From an uncultured Eubacteriales bacterium (GTDB taxonomy: Bacteria; Bacillota; Clostridia; Oscillospirales; Acutalibacteraceae): a DNA stretch of 36,423 nt. Numbering within the stretch: position 1 is the first letter of the stretch; each line of letters begins with the position of its first letter. The position numbers and the translations under genes were made by a program. The notes below the pieces were generated by a model that had not been told where the DNA came from, made no database searches, and worked only from the letters and a program-made list of their open reading frames with translations. Where the stretch lies: contig ONVG01000001.1 of assembly GCA_900321195.1 (NCBI GenBank), positions 1 through 36,423 on the forward strand, read 5' to 3'. This document shows positions 12,162-20,584 of the stretch, one piece after another.

Positions 12162-13286
12162 TTATCCGTTAGATTTCAGCGTTCCCGCTCTGAGATTGTT
12201 GATTATCCTGTCAATAGGCTTTTTCCTCGCCTTCCCGTCTTTAGCAACAGTGATCTTTACCGCTGTTCCGGACGGCATAAAATTCATCTGCGCTCCGACG
12301 ATCCGCCCATGATAGAAGTTGCGCAGAGCGTCATCTTTCACACTGACAATATCCCCGATATTGTAAAGTACACCATATCTCCTGCTGTCCGGCTCTATTG
12401 CATACTCATCCGTCTGGACATTGTCCCTGATCTCATACAGCGCATATTTGGAAAGATCAGAAACCGTCGGCACATCCACTTCAACCGCCGATTCGCGCCG
12501 AAGCAAACCCGACGGGATATTACTGCTGTCCCTGTAAACTGCCACTGTTGCTCCTGCCCCCGTAGCCCATACAGCATTGATCTCATTGGAGCAGTCATAA
12601 TTGAAGCTCAGAGCTTTGACGTTCCTTTTTGACGCGCCTAATATCACCGGAGAATTGACTCTTTGAGTAATCGACCTGTCTGTACCTTCAATCAGTCTGA
12701 ATTTCAGCTGTGCAGCATTTCCGCTGTAGCCGGCAGTTATCCTGTACCCTATCCCTGCGCTTTCGCAAAGCTCATTGACAATATCGCTTAAAGGCTGTAA
12801 TTTGGCAAGATAACTGTCACTTGTAAGACCCACAACACCATTCTCATCAAAAACCATAGGCATTTTTCTTGACCCGCTTGCTTCAATCATGTTGCTGTCA
12901 AGATAATGTTTGATGCATTCCCAGGTTGCGCCGCTCACCGGATCATAATCCTGAGTAGCCCCGTTAATGTATGTACTTATCCTGAGCGTAAGCAGATAGT
13001 TAAGATCATATCCCGTTATCTCAATAGTTTTAGTGTCGAAGGCGATCGACTGAATGATGAACCAGTCCGCCGAACTTCCCGAACTGCCGTTTCTGCATAC
13101 TTCCACAAGATAATTAAGCTTCAATACCTCAAGCCACCTTGCAGAATAGGGCAAAACAAGACTGAAAGCCCCGTAACCTATGTATTTGATATCATATTCA
13201 AGGGATGATATCAACATAGTTCCCCCGAGATAACATTGTTTCCATGTTTTGACTCCGTCGGGAGTCGAATAAAACTGTATTTTCAT
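12162..13286 (-). CDS. Tail-associated protein (ReqiPepy6 Gp37-like / Tal)
   Basis: This 374-residue protein is read from ATG 13286 behind GAGGTGAAGG. It has the strand-rich N-terminus of Gp37-like/Tal hub proteins (GYGAFSLVLPYSARWLEVLK, SADWFIIQSIAFDTKTIEIT). The family's GYDLNYLLTLRIS motif follows, then a central domain and a C-terminal stretch with VYNIGDIVSVKDDAL-like strands (here LYNIGDIVSVKDD). It forms the trimeric hub under Dit at the tail tip. It has no lysin domain. Confidence 0.75.
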   Translation of the reverse strand: MKIQFYSTPDGVKTWKQCYLGGTMLISSLEYDIKYIGYGAFSLVLPYSARWLEVLKLNYLVEVCRNGSSGSSADWFIIQSIAFDTKTIEITGYDLNYLLTLRISTYINGATQDYDPVSGATWECIKHYLDSNMIEASGSRKMPMVFDENGVVGLTSDSYLAKLQPLSDIVNELCESAGIGYRITAGYSGNAAQLKFRLIEGTDRSITQRVNSPVILGASKRNVKALSFNYDCSNEINAVWATGAGATVAVYRDSSNIPSGLLRRESAVEVDVPTVSDLSKYALYEIRDNVQTDEYAIEPDSRRYGVLYNIGDIVSVKDDALRNFYHGRIVGAQMNFMPSGTAVKITVAKDGKARKKPIDRIINNLRAGTLKSNG

Positions 13287-13295
13287 ACCTTCACC

Positions 13296-14045
13296 TCAGA
13301 AAAACGACCTTGCAAGCTCATGCCATCTGATAACAGGCACACTCCCCGAGATCAGTATCTCATTGTCTCCGTAATTCATCACCATATCTTCTATCGGGTA
13401 GGTAGCAATATCTATAATGTCGTAGACACTGTTTCCGTCCGAATCAATAACTGTCAGATCTTCGGTGTTGATGGTTATTGCCTTGCTGTGAGTATTTGAT
13501 ATTGTCATCTGCGCCCCGTTGATTTGCAGCATGCCGCTGTCCCCTGCCTGATACGTTATCTTCACAGGCGTTCTGTTTATGGTTTTGGAACGTATGACAG
13601 ATGTGCCGATACCGCCGTCAAACGACCTTTCCTGCCCCCTGCGCCAGTAGGGATACGGCGCATAGAAATCAATGTCGAAACTCCAGAGATAGTCTATATC
13701 CTTATCCCTGACAAATACAGGGGCTTCCTGCGGACGGCAGTCCATCGTGTATTCATCATTTTCTGTGTAGATAGTAAGAACTCCCCATAGAAGCGGCTCA
13801 AATACAGCTGCTATCCTGTCCCGCTGAACGGCTGTACCAATATCTACAAAAGTGAACTCTGCCGGAATCACCCTGCTTCTTGACCTGAGATCAGTAACGA
13901 CCGACCCGGGAACACCTACAAGACTGCTTTCATCCTGATCCACAGCCGACCCCGACGCATCGATCTTAGACATATAAAGCGGACCCGCCCGGGTAAACTC
14001 AAGCCGCCCAATTTCATTTTCATACATCCCCGTCTTAATAAACAC
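13296..14045 (-). CDS. Distal tail protein (Dit / siphovirus tail component)
   Basis: This 249-residue protein fits the Dit/Sipho_tail family: an N-terminal beta module (LEFTRAGPLYMSKIDASG), a junction with RSRSRVIPAEFTFVD, a DCRPQEAPVFVRD strand and WSFDIDFYAPYPYW, the family's aromatic motif. The start chosen is GTG 14045, with AAAGGGG eight bases upstream. A start at 14069 would fall within the AT-rich repeat, and ATG 14027 is also possible. It sits between tape measure and hub genes as expected. Confidence 0.75.
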   Translation of the reverse strand: MFIKTGMYENEIGRLEFTRAGPLYMSKIDASGSAVDQDESSLVGVPGSVVTDLRSRSRVIPAEFTFVDIGTAVQRDRIAAVFEPLLWGVLTIYTENDEYTMDCRPQEAPVFVRDKDIDYLWSFDIDFYAPYPYWRRGQERSFDGGIGTSVIRSKTINRTPVKITYQAGDSGMLQINGAQMTISNTHSKAITINTEDLTVIDSDGNSVYDIIDIATYPIEDMVMNYGDNEILISGSVPVIRWHELARSFF

Positions 14046-14065
14046 CTGTAACACCCCTTTATTTA

Positions 14066-14100
14066 ACACTATTCATTATTCACTATTCATTATTCATTAT
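14066..14100. repeat. AT-rich dispersed repeat, CACTATTCATT type
   Basis: Tandem ATTCATT/ATTCACT units fill the gap between the tape-measure stop (14101) and the Dit ribosome site. The same unit borders stop or start codons at eight other places in the structural and early operons. Confidence 0.7.
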
Positions 14101-17100
14101 TTACAGGCTGACTATTGCTTTAAGGAACTGCTGAGCCTGTTTTTGTGTCAGAGCCGACCCTCTGACAGCTTCAAAGTTCTGAGTAACGTTGTTATTGTTA
14201 ATGATCTGCTGCGTTGACAGAGTCCCGCTTGCTTTTGCGAGAAGGTAGGAAAAGTTTTCAAGCGTAGTATTAAGGTTTTTCATAGCGGCAGTATTTTTGT
14301 CTATCTCATCATTAGCCTTGTTCTGGATATCAAGCTTTTTCTGTTCCATCCTTCTCTGGTAGTCGGCTTCTGCCTGTTCGTTAAGTATCTCCTGCCGCCG
14401 CTGTTCAAGCGAAAGCCTGCTGGTCTCATTGTCGTCGTGCATATATTTGAGCTGTAGGTTAATAGCGTCCAGCTCTTTTTTCCTGCTGTCGTCTTCCTGC
14501 TTCTGCCTTCGCTTCTCAAGCTGTTCGTCTATCTCTTTGACCTGCCTGTCAGCACCCGCTTTTATAGCGTCATTCAGATCATTGAGCTTTTCGACCTGCC
14601 CGTTAATCAGTTTTGTATACGCTGCCAACGCATACTCCTGCGCTTTTTTAGCGTTTTCGTTCTGTTTTTGCAGCTGTGCGTCCGCTAACTTGTCTGTAAG
14701 GTTCTTGAGCTTGAGCCTGATGCTGTAGGATTCGTCAGCGGTAAGCTGTTCCTGACGGAGTATCTTTTCATACTCGGCTTTAAGCTCATTGTCGTTTATT
14801 TTGCCTATCTGATGAACACGCTCAACAAGACTTAAACGTGCGGCGGCACTGGTGTCTCCCGTGCCGATTTCGTCCATCCAGCCCCATGTCCACTGCACGC
14901 TGTCGTTTCCTGCGCTTGTCTGAGTCGGATTGTAGTTGTTGTTGGTGTTATCGTTTCCGCCGTAATTGTTTACGCCGAAGTTTTTCAGTGACTCAATGGC
15001 TTTGTTGTAGGCGTCGATCTTATCCGTACCGTTGTTGAACTCGCCGTTAAGCTCTGCAAGCTGATCTTTTGCATTGCCGGTAAGAGTTATAAGGGTCTTG
15101 TAGCTGTCCATTGACGTCAGCTTTAAATTTTTCAGAACCCGGAGATAGTTTTCGTAAGTCCTTATCTGATCCCTCAGTTTATCCATGAGTTTTTCTCTTT
15201 TGTTGTTTTCTTCTTGTACTGCGTCCCGCGCACTTTCAAGAGTCAACCGAAGCTCATCTTTTTTGAGGTTAAAAAGCTTTTCAACTATTTCTTTCTGAGC
15301 TTCAAGACTTCCGTTAGCGTTTATTATATCCGCCGCATATTCGGGATATTTTTCGGCAAGCTGTAAAAGCGCGTCAATACTCAGCTGCTGACCGTCACTC
15401 AGAGACTTGTACGTATTTGCAAGACTGTTCATCTCGCTCCTGACGCTTGCGGACTGCTTTGCGATATCAGAAAGCTTTTCACTGAGTGTCTGAGCATCCC
15501 ACGCTGCAGTTTTATACTCAGCCTGCGCAGACTTAACGTCTTCTTTAAGCCCTACCTGTTCGGTCCTGAGCTGCGCCAGCTTTTCTTTGGCTTCTTCAAG
15601 CTGCTGACCTTTAATTATAGCGTCCTCGTCTGTTATATCAGGCTTGTTGAGTTCCTTTCTCAGTCTTTCGATTTCATCCTGAGTATTTTTGATCTCGGTC
15701 CTGTTATCCTCAAGAGCCTTGTTTGCGTTTGTCAGCCTTTCTTGTAAATAATCTGCCGCCTCTCCCGTATCACGGAAAAGTTCATAAAAGCCTTTCAGGT
15801 CATACCCCTCTTCACCGTTCAGCATCTTATCAGCATACGCTTGAACATCATCCACAGCGTCCCCGACTTCTTCGATCTTGCCCTTGACTCCGTCCAAAGC
15901 TGCGCCTGATGAATTAGTAGCCGCCTTTGCGTTTTCCGTATATGTAACAGCTTCGTCAATTTTTCCGCTGTAATAGTCAACTGCCTTTGCAGCATCAATA
16001 GCAGCGTTTTTCAGTGCCGTAACTTCTTCTACAACATCCTTGGTGTCATAGTTGTATTCGTTGCGGTTGAGGTTTCCTTTTTCATCGTACAGATCCGGAT
16101 ATTTTTCCCGAACTTCCTGAAGCTTCATTCGGTAAGCTTCTTCCGCCTTCAGCTGAGTTTCATACGCAGATGTCAGTCCTGCCTTTGCCGCTTCCATCTG
16201 AGCTTCAAGCTTCATCATTTCGACGGTCTCTTTTATCTTGTCTGCTAAACTCTGATACTCCCCCGCCGTATTCTTGACTTCGTCTGCTTCAAGTCCCAGC
16301 TTGCTTTGCAGTGTATCAGCGATTGAAGCTAATCTGTTCTTTTCCTCACTTGTAAGGTCTGCTTTAACTCTGAGCTTTTCATATTCAGCTCCTAAAGACT
16401 GTATGTATATAACTTCACTTTCAGCGGAAGCAGCACTCGCAGCAGACGCTTCCGAAGCGGTTTTTAACGCTTCGTTCACTTTCTCTGTTGCATCAGCTGA
16501 GTTTCTTGCAGCAATTGAATACGCCGTTAATCCGGTAGTCAATGCTCCGAAAAGTCCTATAACTACACCTACCGGATTGGAATTCATAGCGGTATTAAGA
16601 GCGATCTGACTTGCTGTTTCTTTGTCCGTTGCCATCTTCAGTGCAGACACAGCCGAGCATAAACTGTTAATAAGGGATCCAATAGATAAACCTATTTTGT
16701 ACCCCGCCAACGCACCTGCCGCCCCTGCGACTGCTTCTTTGTGCTTAACGACCCACATAACAAGATTTTTGAGATCCTCTGCGCCCTTACGGATGGTAAC
16801 CCCCCATGACTTCATAACGGTTTCAAGCTCTCCCGACTGCGCCATAGCGTTGACCTCGTCAAGCAGATCGTCAGCCACTTCAAGAAGTCCTTCCACAGCA
16901 GGGGTCATCTGAGAAGCCGTCAGCCGCTGTAAAGAATTGCTTTTAGAGATAAGACTGTCTATTTCGTCGTTGAATTTGTTAAGTCCGTCAAGCTGATCCT
17001 GAGATAGTATAAGCCCTGCCTTTTCCGCTTCATCGCCGATAGCCTTGAGCGCATCCGCGCCGCCCATGATAAGCGGGTTAAGCTGCTGAGCGGATTTGCC

Positions 17101-17916
17101 GAAGATCTCCATCGCGAGGGCATCCCGCTCCGTTTCGTTCCCTACTTTGCCGAGTGCTTCAATGACATCATAGAAAACTTCCTCACGGTCTTTCAGCTGT
17201 CCGGAACTGTCGAGTATAGATACATTCAGCTTATCGAAGCTTTCCGCAGCCGCCCCTGTACCGTTCTCAGCTGACGCAGCCATATTTTTGGTCAGCTTAG
17301 TCAGACTTCCGCTGAGCGTATCCATAGAAACATCAATAAGCTGAGTTGCATATTCAAACTTTTGAAGTTCTGAAGTAGATATTCCGGTGGTTTTAGACAG
17401 AGTATTCATACTGTCCGCCCACTGCGCCGCCTGCCTGCCGTAAGATACCATACCGGCGACTGCCGCTGTACCTGCTGCCGCAAGCCCCGCAAGCTCAGAA
17501 CCTAAGTCTTTGGCATGGGTCTTGGCGTCATCCATAGAAGTCTTGAACTTCTCCATAGCATTTTTCTGTTCTTCGATCTTCTTTTTGGTGCTGTCTATTT
17601 CATTTTTAAGCCCTGCCTGAGCGATTTTCAGATCATCGAGTTTTTTCTTAGCCTCTCTGATCACATCATTAAGCTCTTCCTGCCTTTTCTTCTGCCCTTC
17701 GGTAGCCTTGCCGTTTTTCTGAATTTCCTTTTCAAGTAATGCTAATTCCTTTTCAGCGTCTTTGATTTCCTTTGACGCTGCTTTTTGTTCTTTAGTGTTG
17801 TTCTTGTATTCCTTTTGAAGTTTTCTGAGCGACTCCGTCATCCTGTCGATACCGGCTTCAAATGACTTTGTTCCCGCCCCGAAATTCGTCACATAAGACC
17901 TTCCGCTCTCCGCCAT
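14101..17916 (-). CDS. Tail tape measure protein
   Basis: At 1271 residues this is the longest gene. The N-terminal 140 residues are coiled coil (Lys/Glu/Gln-rich). A Gly/Ala segment follows (ELAGLAAAGTAAVAGMVSYG), then a phage tail TP901-type core (QAAQWADSMNTLSKTTGIS and AMEIFGKSAQQLNPLIMGG). Hydrophobic stretches near residues 390-465 may be membrane-active at DNA ejection. Long coiled coils run to about 1230. By the lambda relation (about 0.15 nm per residue) the tail would be near 190 nm; that is an estimate. Upstream lie the candidate toxin-antitoxin locus and one AT-rich repeat instead of the usual second chaperone frame. Confidence 0.93.
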   Translation of the reverse strand: MAESGRSYVTNFGAGTKSFEAGIDRMTESLRKLQKEYKNNTKEQKAASKEIKDAEKELALLEKEIQKNGKATEGQKKRQEELNDVIREAKKKLDDLKIAQAGLKNEIDSTKKKIEEQKNAMEKFKTSMDDAKTHAKDLGSELAGLAAAGTAAVAGMVSYGRQAAQWADSMNTLSKTTGISTSELQKFEYATQLIDVSMDTLSGSLTKLTKNMAASAENGTGAAAESFDKLNVSILDSSGQLKDREEVFYDVIEALGKVGNETERDALAMEIFGKSAQQLNPLIMGGADALKAIGDEAEKAGLILSQDQLDGLNKFNDEIDSLISKSNSLQRLTASQMTPAVEGLLEVADDLLDEVNAMAQSGELETVMKSWGVTIRKGAEDLKNLVMWVVKHKEAVAGAAGALAGYKIGLSIGSLINSLCSAVSALKMATDKETASQIALNTAMNSNPVGVVIGLFGALTTGLTAYSIAARNSADATEKVNEALKTASEASAASAASAESEVIYIQSLGAEYEKLRVKADLTSEEKNRLASIADTLQSKLGLEADEVKNTAGEYQSLADKIKETVEMMKLEAQMEAAKAGLTSAYETQLKAEEAYRMKLQEVREKYPDLYDEKGNLNRNEYNYDTKDVVEEVTALKNAAIDAAKAVDYYSGKIDEAVTYTENAKAATNSSGAALDGVKGKIEEVGDAVDDVQAYADKMLNGEEGYDLKGFYELFRDTGEAADYLQERLTNANKALEDNRTEIKNTQDEIERLRKELNKPDITDEDAIIKGQQLEEAKEKLAQLRTEQVGLKEDVKSAQAEYKTAAWDAQTLSEKLSDIAKQSASVRSEMNSLANTYKSLSDGQQLSIDALLQLAEKYPEYAADIINANGSLEAQKEIVEKLFNLKKDELRLTLESARDAVQEENNKREKLMDKLRDQIRTYENYLRVLKNLKLTSMDSYKTLITLTGNAKDQLAELNGEFNNGTDKIDAYNKAIESLKNFGVNNYGGNDNTNNNYNPTQTSAGNDSVQWTWGWMDEIGTGDTSAAARLSLVERVHQIGKINDNELKAEYEKILRQEQLTADESYSIRLKLKNLTDKLADAQLQKQNENAKKAQEYALAAYTKLINGQVEKLNDLNDAIKAGADRQVKEIDEQLEKRRQKQEDDSRKKELDAINLQLKYMHDDNETSRLSLEQRRQEILNEQAEADYQRRMEQKKLDIQNKANDEIDKNTAAMKNLNTTLENFSYLLAKASGTLSTQQIINNNNVTQNFEAVRGSALTQKQAQQFLKAIVSL

Positions 17917-17930
17917 ACTGCCACCACCCT

Positions 17931-17972
17931 TTTTTTAATGAATAATTAATAATGAATAATGAATAATGTTTG
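17931..17972. repeat. AT-rich leader repeat, copy A (tape measure)
   Basis: On the minus strand, ATTATTCATTATTCATTATT and related units end in ATTAAAAAAAGG, which forms the ribosome site of the tape-measure gene. Near-identical copies lie at 23159, 25061, 27078 and 28597. Confidence 0.75.
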
Positions 17973-18076
17973 TAGCTCTGACTTTTTCCGCCGAATCCTT
18001 CGTCACCCTTGAGCGACCCCTGCGTTATTCCCGGTACAGGCACGCGCAAAAAAATAAAGCATCCGCTAACGGACGC

Positions 18077-18105
18077 TTGACAATACAGGTGTGATGTTGT
18101 AAAAT
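18077..18105 (+). promoter_or_regulatory. Promoter of the putative antitoxin RNA
   Basis: Consensus -35 TTGACA (18077-18082) and -10 TAAAAT (18100-18105) have a 17-base spacer. It points toward the toxin gene, with a start near 18112. A plus-strand promoter inside a minus-strand structural operon has no other evident purpose. Confidence 0.7.
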
Positions 18106-18111
18106 AAAGAC

Positions 18112-18208
18112 AAAGAGAGTACCGCACAGTAGGCGGTTTGCTCCCCAAGATTGGTATTAAGAAAACACCGCAGCTTTGGAAGGGCTTGGCGGTGTTTTCT
18201 TATTTTTT
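18112..18208 (+). ncRNA. Putative type I antitoxin RNA (about 95 nt)
   Basis: The RNA runs from the 18077 promoter to an intrinsic terminator (arms 18159-18171 and 18189-18201, then a run of T). Its 5' region holds ACCGCACAGTA (18121-18131), a direct repeat of ACCGCACTGTA (18380-18390) in the toxin leader. Transcribed from opposite strands, these give RNAs complementary at 10 of 11 positions. The RNA also overlaps the toxin mRNA at the terminator. This is the arrangement of par/Fst loci: convergent RNAs, direct repeats, shared terminator. The RNA also carries GCTCCCC, which could pair with the toxin's G-rich ribosome site. No coding frame is apparent. Confidence 0.65.
18159..18208. terminator. 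Shared convergent terminator of the toxin-antitoxin locus
   Basis: Thirteen-base perfect arms AAGAAAACACCGC and GCGGTGTTTTCTT flank a 17-base loop. The plus strand continues with ATTTTTT, a strong terminator. The minus strand ends in TTTTCTTAATA, a weaker but usable one for the toxin mRNA. Confidence 0.8.
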
Positions 18209-18227
18209 ATGTAAAAAACTAAGAAAA

Positions 18228-18323
18228 TTACTTTCTCTTACTATTATCTCTAACGATATTGTAAACGAAAGTGATAACATGGACTAAAGCCACTATGCAA
18301 GCGCATACATCGCTGATCGTCAT
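18228..18323 (-). CDS. Putative type I toxin: 31-residue membrane peptide
   Basis: The peptide starts MTISDVCACIVALVHVITFV and ends NSKRK: a single membrane helix (about residues 5-23) with a charged C-terminus. This is the layout of Fst/Ldr-type and holin-like toxins. The ribosome site AAAGGGGG is eight to nine bases from the ATG. It can be buried in a hairpin CCCCTT-AGTA-AAGGGG (18334-18349), as in fst mRNA. It has its own consensus promoter 75 bases upstream and a convergent antisense RNA downstream. It lies between the tail chaperone and tape-measure genes. Overproduction would be expected to damage the membrane; that is from the family, not shown here. Confidence 0.65.
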   Translation of the reverse strand: MTISDVCACIVALVHVITFVYNIVRDNSKRK

Positions 18324-18404
18324 AGCTATCGACCCCCTTTACTAAGGGGAACAAACCGCCTTTGCCGGCAAAAGCCGGCACCGCACTGTACAGTACTCGT
18401 GTTT

Positions 18405-18433
18405 ATTCTAACACCACATCTCGACCATGTCAA
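18405..18433 (-). promoter_or_regulatory. Promoter of the putative toxin mRNA
   Basis: On the minus strand, -35 TTGACA (18428-18433) and -10 TAGAAT (18405-18410) have a 17-base spacer. The start near 18398 gives a 75-base structured leader with a GCCGGC-TTTT-GCCGGC hairpin (18364-18379). The promoter is independent of the late operon, so the toxin would be expressed in lysogens. Confidence 0.7.
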
Positions 18434-18466
18434 GAGTCAATCATATTCTATTTACCTGCGAGCCGC

Positions 18467-18505
18467 CACAGCTCTGAGCTCATAGCCCTTAGCTCTGAGC
18501 TACAA
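18467..18505. repeat. CTCAGAGCT repeat at the end of the tail chaperone gene (copy 1)
   Basis: The element has two AGCTCTGAGCT units around CCCTT. A near-identical copy at about 21166-21201 also abuts a stop codon. In both places the repeat itself supplies the TAG stop, so insertion probably defined the present gene ends. Confidence 0.6.
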
Positions 18506-19048
18506 ACTATCATATCTTTTAACGATAACGGGTTTGTCTTTTTGTCCCTTGACTTCAAGGTACTTGTCGATCCTGTCGTCGATCTCTGCCCGTGTGCTTG
18601 ACCAGAACTCTTCCTCAGGACGCTTTATTATGTCGCAGTAAAACGCTCTCAAATGTCCGTAACCCGTATAGTAGTTGTGTTCCTCATCGTTTCCCGCAGC
18701 CGCCCTGCTTTTGCTGAAGCTTTCCGAGATCGCCATCATAAGCTCCAAGCGAAGGCGGGGCAGGTCGCATATACCGACCGCCGCCCCCAGCTCAGACAGC
18801 AGCGGCTTGACTGCTGTAAAATCCCTGTTAGAAACACATTCACGGTTTTCGGGCAGGTCACAGAATCCTGCTCTTAAAAGCTGTAAGCAGTCTTCGATCT
18901 GCCACTTGTCATACTCTGTCTGAAGTATTTTTTCAATGCTTTTATACTCCACTTCAAGGTAAAGCAACGCGTTAAGAGAGAACCTGATCTTAAACTCTCT
19001 CCCCCCGATATGTACAACGCTTGACTTTCTTATAAGACTGCTTAACAT
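18500..19048 (-). CDS. Tail assembly chaperone
   Basis: The ATG at 19048 follows AAGGGG. The 182-residue protein starts MLSSLIRKSSVVHIGGREFK, then RFSLNALLYLEVEYKSIEKI, the pattern of Gp13/G-like tail chaperones in Firmicutes siphoviruses. A helical middle and a C-terminus with EEFWSSTRAEIDDRIDKYLE follow. Many such genes have a -1 frameshift extension (G-T type) before the tape measure. Here no second frame follows; the candidate toxin-antitoxin locus takes that place. The stop codon lies in a CTCAGAGCT repeat. Confidence 0.65.
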   Translation of the reverse strand: MLSSLIRKSSVVHIGGREFKIRFSLNALLYLEVEYKSIEKILQTEYDKWQIEDCLQLLRAGFCDLPENRECVSNRDFTAVKPLLSELGAAVGICDLPRLRLELMMAISESFSKSRAAAGNDEEHNYYTGYGHLRAFYCDIIKRPEEEFWSSTRAEIDDRIDKYLEVKGQKDKPVIVKRYDSL

Positions 19049-19117
19049 AAAACCAAACCCCTTTTTAATAGTGTGAAGAGTGAAGTGTGAAGATAAGAAT
19101 TTTTTGAAAATTTGCAA

Positions 19118-19206
19118 ATTCTTTCAAAGTCATCCTTGCGGATGACCGCTTTGCCGCCGCAAAGCACACCTCACGCGACCCGCTTGCGGCGGCTCACCTT
19201 TCCTGC
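19118..19206. repeat. Structured spacer between major tail protein and chaperone
   Basis: Several short hairpins lie here: GTCATCC-TTGC-GGATGAC, CTTTGCCGCCGCAAAG, and a longer pairing of GCCGCCGCAA with TTGCGGCGGC. There is no reading frame of note. It may be an mRNA processing or stability element that sets the high ratio of major tail protein to chaperone. Confidence 0.45.
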
Positions 19207-20145
19207 TCAGACTACAACCGTTGCTGTGATAGTCTTTGTTGCTGTGAGTCCGTTAGCGTCCTTAGCAACGATTTTAAAATAATAAACGGTGTCACTTACA
19301 ACAGTTACTTCCCTTGTAGCAGTGGTGTCGCTGCTGTCCTCAGCAACGGCAGTCCAGCTGTCGCTTCCCTGCGCTTTAAGATAATAGCTGTACTTGTAAG
19401 GCGCAGTGCCGCCCGATGCGCTTCCGCTGAATGTAACAGTACTTCCGCTGTTAATAGTGCCGCCGTCAAGTACAGGCAAACTATTAACTATTATTGCGGA
19501 ATTCGTGTTATACAAACCATCTCTTCCAACGAAATCTCCATCCGTAAACCAGTTCTCGATAAATGCCGCGCCTTCCTCAGTGTTGGGATTAACACCCTTT
19601 GCTTCATAGATTTTACCCGTCAGGTTCTCGTTAGTGGAGAAGGTATTGAAGAAAGTAAACGGAACAGAGATAGTAGAGAACGTAGCCTGTCCCGACTCAT
19701 TCACCTGATCTACAGTTTTTTCGTATGGTGAGAACTTGCACCTAAGGAACTTGTACAGGTTAATGAGCCCTTCTTCGCTATCAGTATCAGTAATAAACGC
19801 AAGTCGTACATAAGGCGCAATATCCCTGCTGCCCACATTGGTAATATTGATAACAGAATTATTCAGAATCACACCGCCTGCAGTATTCCCGAGAATCATT
19901 GACCTTTCGCCCGGTGTCAGCTCCGCCAGTCCCAGCGTACCCTGTCCGTTGGGAATACCGGTATACGAACCTACCGTAACACCGTCGGAGTTCACGAACT
20001 GCGTATTAGCGTTAAGCGACCAGGACGCGGACTTTGCGCGTTCCCCGAAAGCGTAAGCCTTACCGCACTGTTCAGTCTTGCTGTTTGTAAACGGCCATAC
20101 TACAATATTTCTGACATTCACGTCATGATTTACAAGAACATTCAT
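19207..20145 (-). CDS. Major tail (tube) protein with C-terminal Ig-like domain
   Basis: This 312-residue protein starts behind AGGGGG with MNVLVNHDVNVRNIVVWPFT. The body (to about 225) is strand-rich, as expected of a tube protein. The last 85 or so residues form a bacterial Ig-like domain (GGTINSGSTVTFSGSASGG, then DSDTVYYFKIVAKD-like strands, here VSDTVYYFKIVAKDANG). Such domains decorate the outside of siphovirus tubes and help in adhesion to mucus or glycans. It lies between the tail terminator and the chaperone, and a strong ribosome site fits high expression. Confidence 0.75.
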   Translation of the reverse strand: MNVLVNHDVNVRNIVVWPFTNSKTEQCGKAYAFGERAKSASWSLNANTQFVNSDGVTVGSYTGIPNGQGTLGLAELTPGERSMILGNTAGGVILNNSVINITNVGSRDIAPYVRLAFITDTDSEEGLINLYKFLRCKFSPYEKTVDQVNESGQATFSTISVPFTFFNTFSTNENLTGKIYEAKGVNPNTEEGAAFIENWFTDGDFVGRDGLYNTNSAIIVNSLPVLDGGTINSGSTVTFSGSASGGTAPYKYSYYLKAQGSDSWTAVAEDSSDTTATREVTVVSDTVYYFKIVAKDANGLTATKTITATVVV

Positions 20146-20214
20146 TATAATTTCCCCCTTTTTTTCAATCAGGAATCAGGAATTATTATCACAAACAATA
20201 CCTTTTTCCCTTCC

Positions 20215-20255
20215 GTAATTCACTATTCATTATTCATTGTTCACTATTCACTAAA
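20215..20255. repeat. AT-rich dispersed repeat overlapping the tail terminator stop
   Basis: ATTCACT/ATTCATT units overlap the last codons of the 20234-20584 gene, encoding its terminal VNSEQ and stop. The element lies between that gene and the major tail protein. Confidence 0.65.
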
Positions 20256-20584
20256 ACAAATTCCAGGTCTCTTCTGAACTCTTTCGGGAATAGTTCATCC
20301 TCAGCATATCTGCATCCGCTGTAGCGGATCCTTCTGCTTTCAAGCAAGGCGATAACGCTTTCCTTGACATTATCCACAGCTGTTTCGGAGAATCCCATAA
20401 CAGATACGGTAATGTAACAGTACCTTGCCGCTAAGGACCCGTCATACCTTGCCGCTGTAATTTCATAAGCTGAGATCACAGCGAGCACATCCGGCTTGTC
20501 GCCCTTGCCAAACTCGGGCATTTTAGTGTAGACGTCCACCCCGGCTCCCGCCAGTATGTCCGCCACGGTTTTTACTGCATTCAC
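20234..20584 (-). CDS. Tail terminator / tail completion protein, GTG start
   Basis: The GTG at 20584 overlaps the stop of the upstream gene (GTGA) with AAGGCGATGAC before it. The 116-residue product has a helix (AVKTVADILAGAGVDVYTK), a strand-turn segment (KPDVLAVISAYEITAARYDG) and a second helix (VDNVKESVIALLESRRI). This is the alpha/beta plan of gpU/gp17-like tail terminators, which cap the tail before it joins the head. The AT-rich repeat supplies the last five residues. Confidence 0.6.
   Translation of the reverse strand: MNAVKTVADILAGAGVDVYTKMPEFGKGDKPDVLAVISAYEITAARYDGSLAARYCYITVSVMGFSETAVDNVKESVIALLESRRIRYSGCRYAEDELFPKEFRRDLEFVLVNSEQ

Noticed and set aside
12006..12632. 208-residue plus-strand ORF opposite the tail hub gene
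   Set aside because: It is a shadow of well-supported minus-strand structural genes, with no ribosome site and atypical composition.
17858..18148. 96-residue minus-strand ORF upstream of the tape measure
   Set aside because: It runs through the AT-rich repeat (encoding KHYSLFIINYSLKK, also seen before the portal) and the antitoxin RNA region. It is a read-through of repeat sequence without a ribosome site.
18500..18600. Programmed -1 frameshift in the tail chaperone gene
   Set aside because: No slippery heptamer and no open extension frame are found after the chaperone end. The following sequence is the repeat and the toxin promoter.
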